A stretch of DNA of 39,019 bases from Tetmemena sp. SeJ-2015 (GCA_027382625.1 JAJKFJ010020696.1:1-39019), one strand, 5' to 3'; shown: positions 21,500 to 31,585, counted from the stretch's first letter. The notes: a model not told the origin generated them from the letters alone. Program-made: numbers and translations.

Positions 21500-22605
21500 T
21501 AATATAGCTGAGAATTTAATAAAAAAGAGAATTAAATTATATATTAAATTAAAATGGAATAAAATAATGGTAGTTGAAGTGTTTTAAATTTAAATTATAA
21601 TTAGACCATTCGATTCAGCATAAAATTCTAAGAACTTTTTATCCTTGTAACTTTTGTGAGGAAGTGCTCAATCAAGAGTTATAAGCGACACTAATTTTAA
21701 TGAAGTCGAAGATGATAATGAGGAAGAATGTGTGAGTCATATCTCATTGCTGAGAGGTGCTACATAGATGATTGAAGACGAAATTCATATTAATCTTTAT
21801 TAGCTATCGAACAAGCTACAGATCAGGGGGTGAATCTGCGATTTTAACTCACAGGAAGTTGCAACTCTCCATTTATTATTTGTATTAATCATCGATTTTA
21901 ATTAAATTCCTACTATATAAGTTAAATTCAAAGAAGACATTCAAAATATATGAGAAAGATAAAACTCATATCTAGGAATTTCGCCCTTGAAATTAGAAAT
22001 ATTTCTTTTGAATGAAATATAAGAGAAATAAATAAAAGTGATGCATTTTTGATAGATAAGTTTTAGTTCATTTTATGAGATTAGAATTTTTGTCCATTAA
22101 ATTATTTAAGTTGTCTTTGATCCTAATGTTCTTCGTTGATGATAGTTTGATCGCGTTCGTTTTTATTTTTATAAATGAAATAATATATAGTAGGAATTTT
22201 AATTAAAATCGGTGATTGGTTAAAATAATAAATGGAGAGTTGCAAATTCGTGTCAGTTGAAATCGCAGATTCACCCCCTGATCTGCAGCTTGTTTTATAG
22301 CTCTTCAAAAGTTAATATGAGGTTCTTCTTTAATCATCTTCGTAGCTCCTCTCAGCAGCGAGATATGATTCACGCATTCTTCATATTCTTCTATTTAATT
22401 TTAATTAAAACTTGTGTCGCTTATAATTCTTGACTGAGCGCTCCCACATAAAAGTTGCAAGGATGAAAAGTTCTTAGAATTTTATGCTGAATCGAATGGT
22501 CTAATAATTATTCAAATTGGATATATTTCAACTGTCACTGATTTATTCCATTTTAATTTAATATCTAATTTAATTCTCTTTTTTATTAAATTCTCAGCTA
22601 TATTA
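21500..22605. mobile_element. 1.1-kb foldback element, arms about 430 bp
   Basis: Left end TAATATAGCTGAGAATTTAAT (21500) and inverted right end AAATTCTCAGCTATATTA (22605). The arms run inward to about 21925 and 22180 around a loop of about 255 bp. They share the long blocks listed for the solo arm at 2965-3390. Arms differ by scattered substitutions and a few indels. No coding function in the arms; the only frames are short. The outer TATAGC/GCTATA ends could reflect insertion at TA. Confidence 0.8.
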
Positions 22606-22839
22606 CAATCGAGCAATAATTTGATAGAGCGAGGATTGATTAAACTTTTCATTACCCTCCAAATACTTTCTATTTTTACTCATTCTTGAAATTCTGTTTG
22701 AAATTCTTACTAACAAACAAGGATCATATTCTCTTTCTAAATTTCGGCTGTGGTAACTATAAAACCTCAATTTTCTCTGTCAACGCTATGTTATTAGCGA
22801 TTATTCATAAAGGAATAGTCTTTGTGATGTAAAAGAATC
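22606..22839. other. AT-rich spacer
   Basis: No gene recognised; coding-like composition begins after about 22840. Confidence 0.35.
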
Positions 22840-24078
22840 ACCAACTTTCCTGCGAAACCATAAAATCTTTACGAGTCTAATTAATAAGTTTGGTGTTAAG
22901 AGCAATCTTTAGGACTATTCTCTAAATCTAGGGTATACTGCCTCTACAAGTCATACAATTCAGCAAATGAGGTCGAAGAGGAATTCGGAAAGATACTATA
23001 AAGCTTTATCTTAATTCTAGAAGTATACTTTTGGAGCGAAGAGCACCGTTAGATTAATCGGATCTCTTTCCCAAATGAAAGACTCTCTTATCGAGGTCAT
23101 CTACAATGATGTGGAATAAGATTTGTCTAATTAGGAGATGATTTATGTTAATTTCGAAAATGGTATATACTAAATCAAATTCTCAAAGCATTTCACTAAT
23201 TAGCTATGGAGTGACGAGAGTAGAAGTAAATGCACCCTGAACTAATGCAGCGAAATTTATTCAGAGTCACCTACCATTCTTATTAAAATTATATTAATTA
23301 AATAATTATTGATTTTACAATTGAAGTCACGACAACTATCACGATCACGACCACCAGCTACACAAAATAGCTTTTCTCTTTCACTCAAGCTCTCGTCTTA
23401 TATTTCTTTCTTTCTAAAAGATGTATTTAAACAATCAACTTAACCAAAAGCAAATAGCTCCTAAAAGCAGTATCATGTGATAGGAGAGAGAAAAATTCAG
23501 CTAAATGAAGTTGCAAAAGTCACAATCTAGCTGGAATACTTAAAAAGCACCTTCCCAGCTAACCTTCTATCCTGCTGCTTCATGCCTGTAAGAACTTCTG
23601 GACTATTGACTGCTATTTTCGCAAGCTCAAACAGCTACCATTTCAATCATCGATATAGATCTGAGGAATGCGATTCGACGCAATTTTAGATGAGCGCATC
23701 GCTCAAAATGTATTCCGAGGGAATTTATGAAGTCTATTTGCTGATTTAAAAGCAATGAAGGGATAGGGACTTTGAGACTAGTTAGGAATAGAGTTTAACC
23801 TATGTTATCTCATCATAGCTGATATCTTGTCTGCGAGGTCAAGAAAACAAAATCATCATCAAACAGGCCGACTAGAGAAGTGAGGAGTCTACAAGCAATT
23901 GATCTATCAGTAAATGCCACTTTTACTTCTGACTAGATCATCGCACTTGAGCAGAGGATAATTTGCATCATCCTCCTTTTCCGTTTGGGCTTCATATAGT
24001 TTCACAGTTACAAGTGGAGCTGATGAAAAGAAAACAAGATGGAGAACGAACTAAAATAGATAGAATGAAACTAAAAAG
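22840..24078 (+). pseudogene. Upstream exons of the gene split by transposon C
   Basis: Plus-strand coding sequence with TAA/TAG as Gln. A first block (about 22944-23280) reads SLSQMKDSLIEVIYNDVEQD and NQEMIYVNFENGIYQIKFSK. A second (about 23325-23430) is Thr-rich: FTIEVTTTITITTTSYTK. A third (23440-24078) reads YHVIGERKIQLNEVAKVTIQ, then YSEGIYEVYLLI, and ends in the basic KRKQDGERTKIDRMKLK. The style resembles large extracellular Thr-rich and cadherin-like proteins of ciliates with a basic cytoplasmic tail, but no domain was confirmed. Four or more TGA codons lie in the third block, several where CGA (Arg) would fit. A donor GTAGGAG starts at 24079, ten bases before transposon C. The exon 29960-30076 continues in frame. 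Confidence 0.5.
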
Positions 24079-24185
24079 GTAGGAGAATTAGTGAATGTTT
24101 TGAGAAATTTAATTCAGATTAAGGGCCAAATTTAATATCATTGTACTCTTCTTCCTATCTAATGACTTTAAGATTCTAAAAATGT

Positions 24186-26673
24186 TCAGTAGAGTCTCTT
24201 CATTAGATTGTTGTAGTCCTTCGCCACCATCTGATCTTAAGTTTAAAGATCTGATCTGGTCCCTTCTAGAATAGCCTGGGATATAGCTTCAATTAATGAT
24301 TTCGAATTTCTCTTCCTGTAAACAATCCTGCATGATCTGCTCCAAGTCTAGCATCTGCTCATAGCCAGCTTCTGCATTCCTTGAATGATTTAAAATCTTA
24401 GTCAACTTAGAGATCGGCAGGAAAACAGATTAGAGCAACCTCTTGAGCGGCTGCTTCTCCCTCTATCTGCAAGAAACTGACTCTCGCTCTCCACATTGCA
24501 TGCTATGAAGCCCTTGGCGTCCTGCCGGAACTTTGTGTTTGTAAGCCAAAGCTCTCATCAGAGTGAGTAATCAGGACACCATCGCTCCATTATTAGATCT
24601 CATCTAGAATGGACATAGTTATCCTACTCTTATATTCTTTATACCTTGCTTCCGAGCTGCCCCTTCTATCTTCTCAATCTCATTCCTATCAGCGAATATT
24701 ACTAGAGGTATCAAGTTCCCAAGCTTTTGAAGCTGATTGTCTAACCAGTCTAACCTCTCTTTTGCATTAGAGAAGGGAGTCATCTCGCCACCTAGGTCTT
24801 GTCTAACGCCTGATAGTAATTCAATCTCACTCTAGAATGTCATCACTTCTGGAGTGCCCATCATACGCTTGAGAATGTTTTGCAAGCCTGGATCGCAAGT
24901 AGCACTGAACATATAAGTCTGTGTTGAGCTGAGGTCCCAGATGCCCCAGATCTTGTTGTTGACTATCGTGAAAGGGGTTTGTTTGATTATTTGGTCGAAC
25001 TCATCTATTATCATAATTTCTTAGTGAGGCTTCATCTCAAAGAACTGCCTCAAGGATTGTATTGCAATGCTCATCCCAAGAGGCGATAAAAAGCGCGAGG
25101 TTTACTGTTTCAAAATATCATTTGGAACTAGGATTAGGACTTGTTTTCTCCTTTTGGGATCTCCAAAACTCCGAGATCAAGCCAATTAATCCATGTCTTC
25201 CCAAGAGGCAGTTGGCATGTTGCACTAGATGAGACTTTTCTCGCAAGAGAGTAGACAATCGGCGACCATCGCTTGATATTTATTGTCTTGTGCCCATGCA
25301 GTTCTTTTATTTTTTTAGAAATTCCTCATCTACTTAACAGATACTTTCTCTTCGCACTTGTATTGCAGGATAATTTGGTGCATAGAATTTTCAATTTAGT
25401 CAGCACTTTCGCGATTCTTAATTTGGCTTGTTTAAATTATTGATTGCTACTTAGTGATTTCTCAAAGCCACATCGAGTCATCCATTTAGAGGTTGATTGA
25501 TGTCTCCATTCCATCGGTACCATTTGCTAAAGAACAACAAGGAGTCTTCAAGTGGGAGGTTTATCTCTTGCTTGTCCAACAGAAATTGAAAAGGTACCCT
25601 TTGATAGAACAAGTTCACGTAGTCTTGATAATTATTTGGATCTTGAATTATCTTGCATTTGTAAATAGAGTAATGACTTCTCTCTATTTCTTGTCCTTAA
25701 TAAATAAGAATTGATCCAGCTCCTGGGGCCAGAGAAAATTTGTTGGATTCACTTTAGCTTCCTTCTTGGATAGTCCTATACTTAGCAAGTGCTGAGTGAA
25801 AGAAGATAGATTGGTTTCATCGAACCTAAAATTTTTTATGATTGAAGGATGATGCTGGACAAGGACTCCTATCAATTAGTAGGAGAGTGGATCTTTCAGA
25901 GTACCATCGCCTTCAAAGATCCTTCATTCTCGGGTTGATCAAGGATTGTATCTTCTCTACATCTCGACTCTTAAATAATTAGTTGAATTCCTCTTATTAA
26001 ATTTTAAGTTGTTATTCCTAGCAAGTTGCAAACATTGATGGATCTTAGTAGTAAGATTGGATTAACTTCCTTTAAATGAGAATTTTTATCTCTTTATCTA
26101 GTGTACTGAAGTTCTCCAAGATGAACCAAGAAACTTTAGCTTTGGAGTACACTGCATCATATTCATTACTATCTGTGTTTTTGTCATTCTTCTCTATAGA
26201 TATACTTTCTTTATATTTTAGCTCTTCTTGGTAAAGATCATCCAAGAAATCTAGCAACTCATCTCTCTCTTATTTGTTTACCTTTACTTGGTTAGATCGA
26301 CGGCCGAGTTTTTACCTGGTAACTCTTATATAGTCTTAGATTTCCTCTGGCTCGTACTGAGATAGTGGAACTCTGAAGAGAGCTTAGTGCTTCATGACAT
26401 CTTTGTATGTGAGCTTGAAGTTTTTGGTAATTCGCTTGATCTACTCTTGCGCTTCAGTATTGAGTCCGATCTCCTTTCTGGAACTTCATTTCTATTACAA
26501 GTTATCAATTAAATCTTACCTTGCTTCTCTCTCATCTTAACATCTCACTTTTTAGAATCAGCTGTTGGTACCTTTCTTGAGTTGGCATAAGTGTTGTCGT
26601 CGATGTCACTCTCTCTCTAATCAGACTCTGATGACTGCGCATAATCATCCCAGCTCTCATTGTTAGACTTCAT
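24186..26673 (-). pseudogene. DExD-box SF2 helicase of transposon C
   Basis: ATG at 26671-26673 (MKSNNESWDDYAQSSESDQR), TGA at 24186-24188; about 800 codons. The acidic N-terminus leads into a block conserved with A (KRITKNFKLTYKDVMKHQAL, YEPEEIQDYIRV). Helicase core: upstream motif IKRWSPIVYSLAR near 25275; Walker A LPLGKTW near 25200, shortened relative to B; motif Ia VLILVPNDILKQ near 25135; motif II IIDEFDQII near 25000; motif III MFSATCDPGLQ near 24905; motif IV IPLVIFADRNEIEKIEG near 24710; motif V-like GVLITHSDESFGL near 24570; then KFRQDAKGFIACN. The C-terminal helix IVYRKRNSKSLIEAISQ matches B. Frameshifts lie near 24535, 24325 and 26500, and a TGA near 26590. The order of motifs and the eIF4A-like spacing of II and III support a DEAD-like RNA helicase ancestor. 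Confidence 0.85.
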
Positions 26674-27048
26674 CTCCACGTGTGGTAAATAATTTAATAT
26701 TAATAACCCTATTTAATAAGTTTACTTAATCAGCATCACTCAACTCTCACAGCACATCACTTTCCAATAACAGCAGTGTGATTCACTCACAAAATGATCA
26801 GAAATCACATCAGAAGAATCACATTTCAGATCAGAAAAATCACAAAAACAGCATGAAGGAGAGCGATTTGAAGGCAGATCAGAAAAATCACATGTTATTT
26901 TTTGTGAGAGCATTTTAAGTTTTGATTTACTTTGTTTGAGTTTAAATAGCAGGGATGTGATTCCCACTCACTCATATGCATTAACTATTTAATTTCTTAA
27001 TTAATAATAATTCTTCTCTCTCTCAGGAACCGATTTCCCAGCATCAAG
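26674..27048. promoter_or_regulatory. Divergent promoter region of copy C with dense ATCACA repeats
   Basis: This is the 375-bp gap between divergent starts. From 26737 to 26965 the unit AATCACA or GATCAGAAAAATCACA recurs at least eight times, mostly in one orientation, with the complement TGTGATT at 26776 and 26953. Copies A and B have fewer units at the same place. It could be a two-way promoter or a binding array for an element-encoded protein. Confidence 0.55.
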
Positions 27049-27895
27049 ATGATCTTCCAGAAAAGAACGTGGACACAGTTCGAGCAATCAGAAGAGGGAT
27101 AGCTGGACGAGAATTTGGTGCGGGTGGGTGCTCAAGAATAGGTTGGCAGGTTCAGATCTAAGCATGACCTCTACCAATACTTCACTGAAATATGTAAGAG
27201 ATTAATTTGAGTTAATAATTTTTAGTGGGCTACTACATGCCTCCAATCGAGGGAGTGAATCGAGACTACCTCAGGCAGATCCTCAAGGGAGAAAAGAGAT
27301 TGCTGAAGATGAGCGACGTCAAAATGACTAAGGTGCCGAAGTATGATGAACTCTCTGTCAGATCAATCTTCAAAGGCATTAAGGATGATGGAGAGCTTCT
27401 CTAGTTCTTTCCAGATATGGATGAGAAGCACAAGCCGATCGACCGCCAGTACTTCTTCAACATGGTCAACACTCTCCAGCCAGAGTACCTAGCTCATGTA
27501 GTCTAGACTACTCAAGAAAAAAGGAATGTTGCTTCAGACGGCTCTGTGAAGGGAGACTACTTGATCATCTCGGATGAGTGGCTATCATAGCTGACAAGCC
27601 ATCCTTTCATCTCCAGTAAGACTACACTACTTATATTTACAATAATTATTTTAGAGAAGAATGGAAGGACTCTCCATTTGATGAACTAGTCAGCCAAGAT
27701 CTTCAAGGCTAGGAGACACAAGCCTAACCCCCTCCAGTCACAACTCTCAAAAAGTTCAGAGGACTCGATGGATCTCCCTCAGCTAGCAAACAGAAGGCTG
27801 ACCAGTTTATGATAGAGAATGGCAATGGAAGCAGAGATGAAAATCAATCTATAGGAATCTCCTAAAATCTTTCAAAGATGAGATTTAACATATGA
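27049..27895 (+). pseudogene. 260-aa transposon protein, copy C (one deletion)
   Basis: ATG at 27049 (MIFQKRTWTQFEQSEEGQLD), TGA at 27893-27895. Two introns: 27194-27225 (32 nt) and 27616-27654 (39 nt), at the same codons as in A; the first splits a Leu codon in both. The protein is conserved throughout: VGRFRSKHDLYQYFTEI, GYYMPPIEGVNRDYL, KYDELSVRSIFKGIKDDGEL, IDRQYFFNMVNTLQPEYL, DEWLSQLTSHPFIS, NLSKMRFNI. The only defect is a one-base deletion in the PLPVTTLKKF region near 27742. The second half after intron 2 is basic. No known fold recognised. Conservation above the helicase level suggests an essential element function. It converges with the transposase. Confidence 0.85.
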
Positions 27896-27899
27896 ATTA

Positions 27900-28944
27900 A
27901 CATTATAATTAATAATTTAAGCCAATCTTCCTAATTTTATTCACACATAACTTTCTCACTGTCTCTTCTTTGATGTTGGCAAACGAATCCTTGATTAGTT
28001 GCTAAGGATTGATTGTATCATTTCGGAGAGAAGATCTAAACTTCAAGCGCTTGTACTAGTTCTTAAGTAGTGAGAAGTAGTTTTCGATTGGGTTATACTG
28101 TGGTGAATAAGGAGGAGTAAAAATCATCTCAATCTGTTCCTTACACAAGCCTACTACTCGCTTGCTATGATGAACTCTGAGGTTATCTAGTACAATAGTC
28201 ACTTCTCTTCTCTTAAAGATTTCACTTGCTCCCAGTATAAAGTCTAGGAACTTATCTGTGTCTATTGATTTTAGTAGAATGTTAAAATATCTCCAAGCCT
28301 TTGATGGCGAGATACCCCAAGCTACGCAAAGCTCTATTGAGATTGATGCTTGGCCTGCACACAGATATTCTGATTCCTATTTCTGTATCTCTTATCTAAG
28401 TCCTAGAATGTGAACATTACTTCATCACAAACAAGAGTGACGACCTTTCTGTATAGATGATTGAATAGCTGATAGCATTCCTACTCAAATTGGACTAGTC
28501 TTCCTCTTGAAATGGCGTCTGAAACTTTTAAATTACTATCGCTTTTCTCTTGATCCCGTGTCGAATGTAAATAGATCTCAAGCGAGACGGAGAGAGCTTG
28601 AGTTCTGGAAAACGTCGATGAACCATAGCACACCTCTCTATTAATGTAAGCCCACTCCAAGTTTTGAGAGTATCACTCGAAATGATGAACTCCTCGACCT
28701 CTTGAGGAAGAGACTATCATTTTGCAGAATGTCTTACCGCAGGAGCAGAAATAACAGAGCAGGTGCAGATCTTTTTGACCTCAGCCATCCTAATCCCCGT
28801 GAGCTGAGATATCTACTTGTAGCTGAAGTAAACAGGGGCATCCAGGCCTGCTGGCCCATCTCGGTACCTCATGTTCAATATAAGGTCTTTTAGGTTGTAA
28901 TTAATTTGATCCTTAGATACCCTTTTCTCATTTTGGTCAGTCAT
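27900..28944 (-). pseudogene. DD(33/34)E transposase of transposon C
   Basis: ATG at 28942-28944 (MTDQNEKRVSKDQINYNLKD). The helix-turn-helix-like segment YFSYKQISQLTGIRMAEV is followed by a 24-nt intron (GTAAGACATTC...TGATAG, about 28732-28709). Excision of it removes an in-frame TGA and joins Ala to SLPQEVEEF. Catalytic residues are: Asp in TLVCDEVMFT (about 28415), Asp in TIVLDNLRVHHSKR (about 28182), Glu in PPYSPQYNPIENYF (about 28078). The spacer here is 33 residues against 34 in copy A. One frameshift lies near 28500 (DQSNLS versus LVQFEQEC). The terminal KLCVNKIRKIGL is kept, but the TGA used in A and B is altered, so the frame would run on into the antisense of the neighbouring gene. 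Confidence 0.85.
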
Positions 28945-29123
28945 CTCTATTAAAAATTTTAGCTTTAATTTTAATAGTTTGAACAAGGAGCATATTTTCA
29001 AATTATCTTACGCATCAGTGGTTACATAGTTTTAAAAGATTATCTTTATGCTTGCAACTGAAAGTGTGTAGTATTCGTAGTTGATGTTGAAATAGTCATT
29101 GTCCATCTTTGAAACAAAGCTGT

Positions 29124-29330
29124 GGTCAAATGAGCCAATTGAGTCAATTGAGACATTTGATAAAGTTGAGGCAGCTGAGGCATCTGAGCTCCATCAGATA
29201 ACTAAAAATATTTAGATAACAATTATCATGATTAACTTTACAAGAAAGAATTGTATAATAGATAATTACCAAATATAAATGAGCCAAATGAGTATTGAGT
29301 CAAGTGAGTCAATTGAGACACTTGATATTG
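29124..29330. repeat. Subterminal TTGAGTCA repeats, copy C
   Basis: Two clusters (29124-29190 and 29279-29328) of TTGAGTCAA/TTGAGACAT units of 9-10 bp, separated by the conserved spacer with GATAACAATTATCATGATTAA. This is the same layout as 9321-9515. Confidence 0.65.
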
Positions 29331-29495
29331 TTGGGAATAATCCATTATATTTCAGCAACTTGTACATCACATCCAAAGATAGATGATGGATAAATAGTAG
29401 AGAAAGATGATGATATTAAAATAGGTGATTATTGAAATGTATCTTAAAATAATATTTCCAGCTAATATTAATAATAAACTTAAAAATTATAAATT

Positions 29496-29860
29496 AGGGT
29501 CGTACCCCGAAACTCATTATATTATACTGTAGGGGCTCAGAAGTACTAGTAACACGTGGCTAGTGAAAAAGCGAGCGCAGGATGGTACATCAAAAGATGC
29601 CGGAGCTCAAGAAAAATGATGAGTGCGAGAAGGGCAGATTAGACTAGCTTGAATCTGGAAGGCGATCCTTAGCCACTACTCTAGCATTAACTGGCTCAAG
29701 GGTATATAGGATAATGAGCTCCAGGAAAGAGCTATTGTAGTCTATAGCAGCAAAAGTCAGAGAGATCAATATCCCCGCGCCTCAATTCTAGAATAGAATG
29801 GGAAATGTGGAGGAAGCTCTTCTGCTCAGAGGTAGCTAGAATTAATGCTAAGGTATATAA
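29496..29860 (+). other. Conserved terminal block of copy C
   Basis: Counterpart of 9726-10085. After a 1-nt shift near its start the plus strand is open with Gln-coded TAA/TAG and reads HQKMPELKKNDECEKGRLDQ, SLATTLALTGSRVYRI and SRKELLQSIAAKVREINI. As a structure, GTGGCTAG (29556-29563) faces TTAGCCAC (29669-29676), where a C-G pair of copy A becomes a possible U-G pair. The first hairpin becomes GGGT/ACCC in place of GGGG/CCCC. Confidence 0.45.
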
Positions 29861-29959
29861 TTTTATCCCACGTCCAATAGATTATATTCTTTATTTATAA
29901 ATTCAAGAAAAATTCACTAAATATCAAAGTAATGCAAAAAATAAAGATGAAAGTAACAG

Positions 29960-30182
29960 TAGAATAAGCAAAAGCCAGTCACCACTTTCAAAGATTATCA
30001 GAGAAGATCATTCCTCTGCTGATAAAATGCTAAAAAGTTCTCAATGATATCTGAGAGCGAGGCCAATTTTTGAAAGGTAAGCTAGGAGGTGTATTTTTAT
30101 TAAGTCTCCCAAATAAATTAGTGGCCGAGTTTTCAATAAATCAAAAGCAACAAAAGTTGTGTAGGAAAAATCAAATAATTGA
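29960..30182 (+). pseudogene. 3' exons of the gene split by transposon C
   Basis: Exon 29960-30076 follows acceptor AACAG and continues the frame of the exon ending at 24078: RMKLK joins SRISKSQSPLSKIIREDHSS. Intron 30077-30121 (45 nt, GTAAGC...AATTAG) is phase 2. The last exon 30122-30182 reads GRVFNKSKATKVVQEKSNN and ends with TGA at 30180-30182. One in-frame TGA (30023-30025 region, after KSSQ) suggests decay. The basic, Ser-rich composition fits a cytoplasmic tail. That frame is kept across two introns, one of which holds the 5.8-kb transposon, is the main support. Confidence 0.55.
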
Positions 30183-30229
30183 TTGGATATTGAAATAGGA
30201 TTAAGATTAATTTAAAGGTAAAAAATCAT

Positions 30230-30850
30230 TATTAAAGTGATCAGGGTGAAGGTCAAAAAAGAGATAAAATCTGATTCAAGGAAGGGGAAGTTTGGTGACT
30301 GTTATTTAATAAAGTGATAAATATGATAAATTTTAAATAAACAATGGCAGATGGAGACACAGACTACAAACACATCAATAACAGCATCAACTCCAAGACC
30401 ACTACCACACGCCACCAACTACTCCACCACTGCATTCACCAACTCCCACAGCCTCCGACACATCAAGGTCAACTTTGAACTTGCGTTAAAGTACAAAAGC
30501 AGTAATCCATTTAGTACAAGGGGAATAGTTGGTTCAGATAATGATCACTCTAAAGCAATGGTAAAAAAAGTAAAGCTACCATCTGTACTATTACGACTGA
30601 AACTGCGTTGACCTTGATGTGTCGGAGGCTGTGGGAGTTGGTGAATGCAGTGGTGGAGTAGTTGGTGGCGTGTGGTAGTGGTCTTGGAGTTGATGCTGTT
30701 ATTGATGTGTTTGTAGTCTGTGTCTCCATCTGCCATTGTTTATTTAAAATTTATCATATTTATCACTTTATTAAATAACAGTCACCAAACTTCCCCTTCC
30801 TTGAATCAGATTTTATCTCTTTTTTGACCTTCACCCTGATCACTTTAATA
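30230..30850. mobile_element. Foldback element with near-perfect 244-bp arms
   Basis: Left arm 30230-30473 and right arm 30607-30850 are inverted copies. Equal positions sum to 61080 at both ends, so there is no net indel, and I saw no mismatch in the parts compared. Ends are TATTAAAGTGATCAGGG. Each arm contains ATGGCAGATGGAGACACAGA followed by a C-rich coding-like stretch (frame MADGDTDYKHINNSINSK). The 133-bp loop is different sequence. The identity implies very recent origin, gene conversion, or selection for the hairpin. Confidence 0.85.
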
Positions 30851-31146
30851 TCTAGCGATATATTCTCTGGCTTCAAGAAAAAAAGTAAAGAGTGATAATT
30901 TTAAATAGGAAAATATTAGGTTTTTATTAAATTAATGCACTCAATTAAAGTTAATTACAATATCTAGAGCTAGATGCAATTAAAAATTAAAGTTTTATTT
31001 TACCAATAAACATTATATAAATATCAAATAATATTATAGTTAATCATAATTAGCCAATTAGAGATCTTTAATTGTAAGACCCTTTCCCGCATAGATTACA
31101 AAAAATATGTTTTTTATATTTCTACAACCAGCGATCCATTTCAGAT
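30851..31146. other. AT-rich spacer
   Basis: No gene, repeat or structure supported. Confidence 0.35.
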
Positions 31147-31554
31147 ATTTTATTTTACTTCTACAAAAATGCTCATCCTTTAAGTCATAGAAGGAGGAGT
31201 TGCCTCCAAATCGCAAGATCAACAGCCTCTTTAAGCGAAAGAATAAATTCTTTAAATCGAAGCTGAAGGCAGTGCAGATCATTATCAGAGAGGAGAAGCC
31301 ATGAAGGCAAATGCATAAAATGCCTAGATGCAAATAAATCTGTAGGAGCGCAGAACTCAACTAAGAAGCAGTATCATGCCCGAGGTTTTGCAAAGAATTA
31401 CCGAGCAAAAAACCTGAGATTCTATTCTAAAGGAGAAGATCAAGTGCGGAACACTGCTGACTCGGAGTGATGAGACTTGGTTGCTTGTCAATTATTTTTA
31501 AAGTTTTAAGTTAAACTTAATTTAAAAGATACCCGAGCTGATATCTTTCAATTG
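31147..31554 (+). pseudogene. Unrecognised Gln-rich gene fragment
   Basis: Plus-strand frame with many TAA/TAG as Gln: MLILQVIEGGVASKSQDQQP, LQIEAEGSADHYQRGEAMKA, SSIMPEVLQRITEQKT, then one TGA. It continues DSILKEKIKCGTLLTRSDET and WLLVNYFQSFKLN to TGA at 31552-31554. The helical, Gln/Glu-rich first half suggests a coiled coil. Family not recognised; the single internal TGA again sits where an Arg codon (CGA) would suit. Confidence 0.45.
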
Positions 31555-31585
31555 AAGACAGAAAGAAAGTTCAAGGCATCAGCTC

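Larger units (their letters stand above)
24089..29919. mobile_element. DDE transposon copy C (best preserved, 5.8 kb)
   Basis: Starts TAGTGAATGTTTTGAGAAATTTAAT (first 20 bases shown by other copies too) and ends, inverted, TAGTGAATTTTTCTTGAATT. It is flanked by AAT at 24086-24088 and again at 29920-29922, a 3-bp target duplication. Gene order is helicase (minus), ATCACA-repeat promoter, 260-aa protein (plus), transposase (minus), subterminal repeats, conserved terminal block. Codon use is richer in G/C than in copies A and B. Only one or two frameshifts occur per gene, so it seems the youngest copy. Confidence 0.85.

Noticed and set aside
26740..26967. Cys/Ser-rich 75-codon minus-strand frame
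   Set aside because: It is a translation of the ATCACA repeat array in the divergent promoter region.
28702..28893. 63-codon plus-strand frame
   Set aside because: Antisense to the conserved helix-turn-helix region of the transposase.
30351..30736. Overlapping frames of 86 and 63 codons as separate genes
   Set aside because: Both are readings of the same inverted arms of the foldback element in opposite directions; coding status is unproven, so no gene is called.
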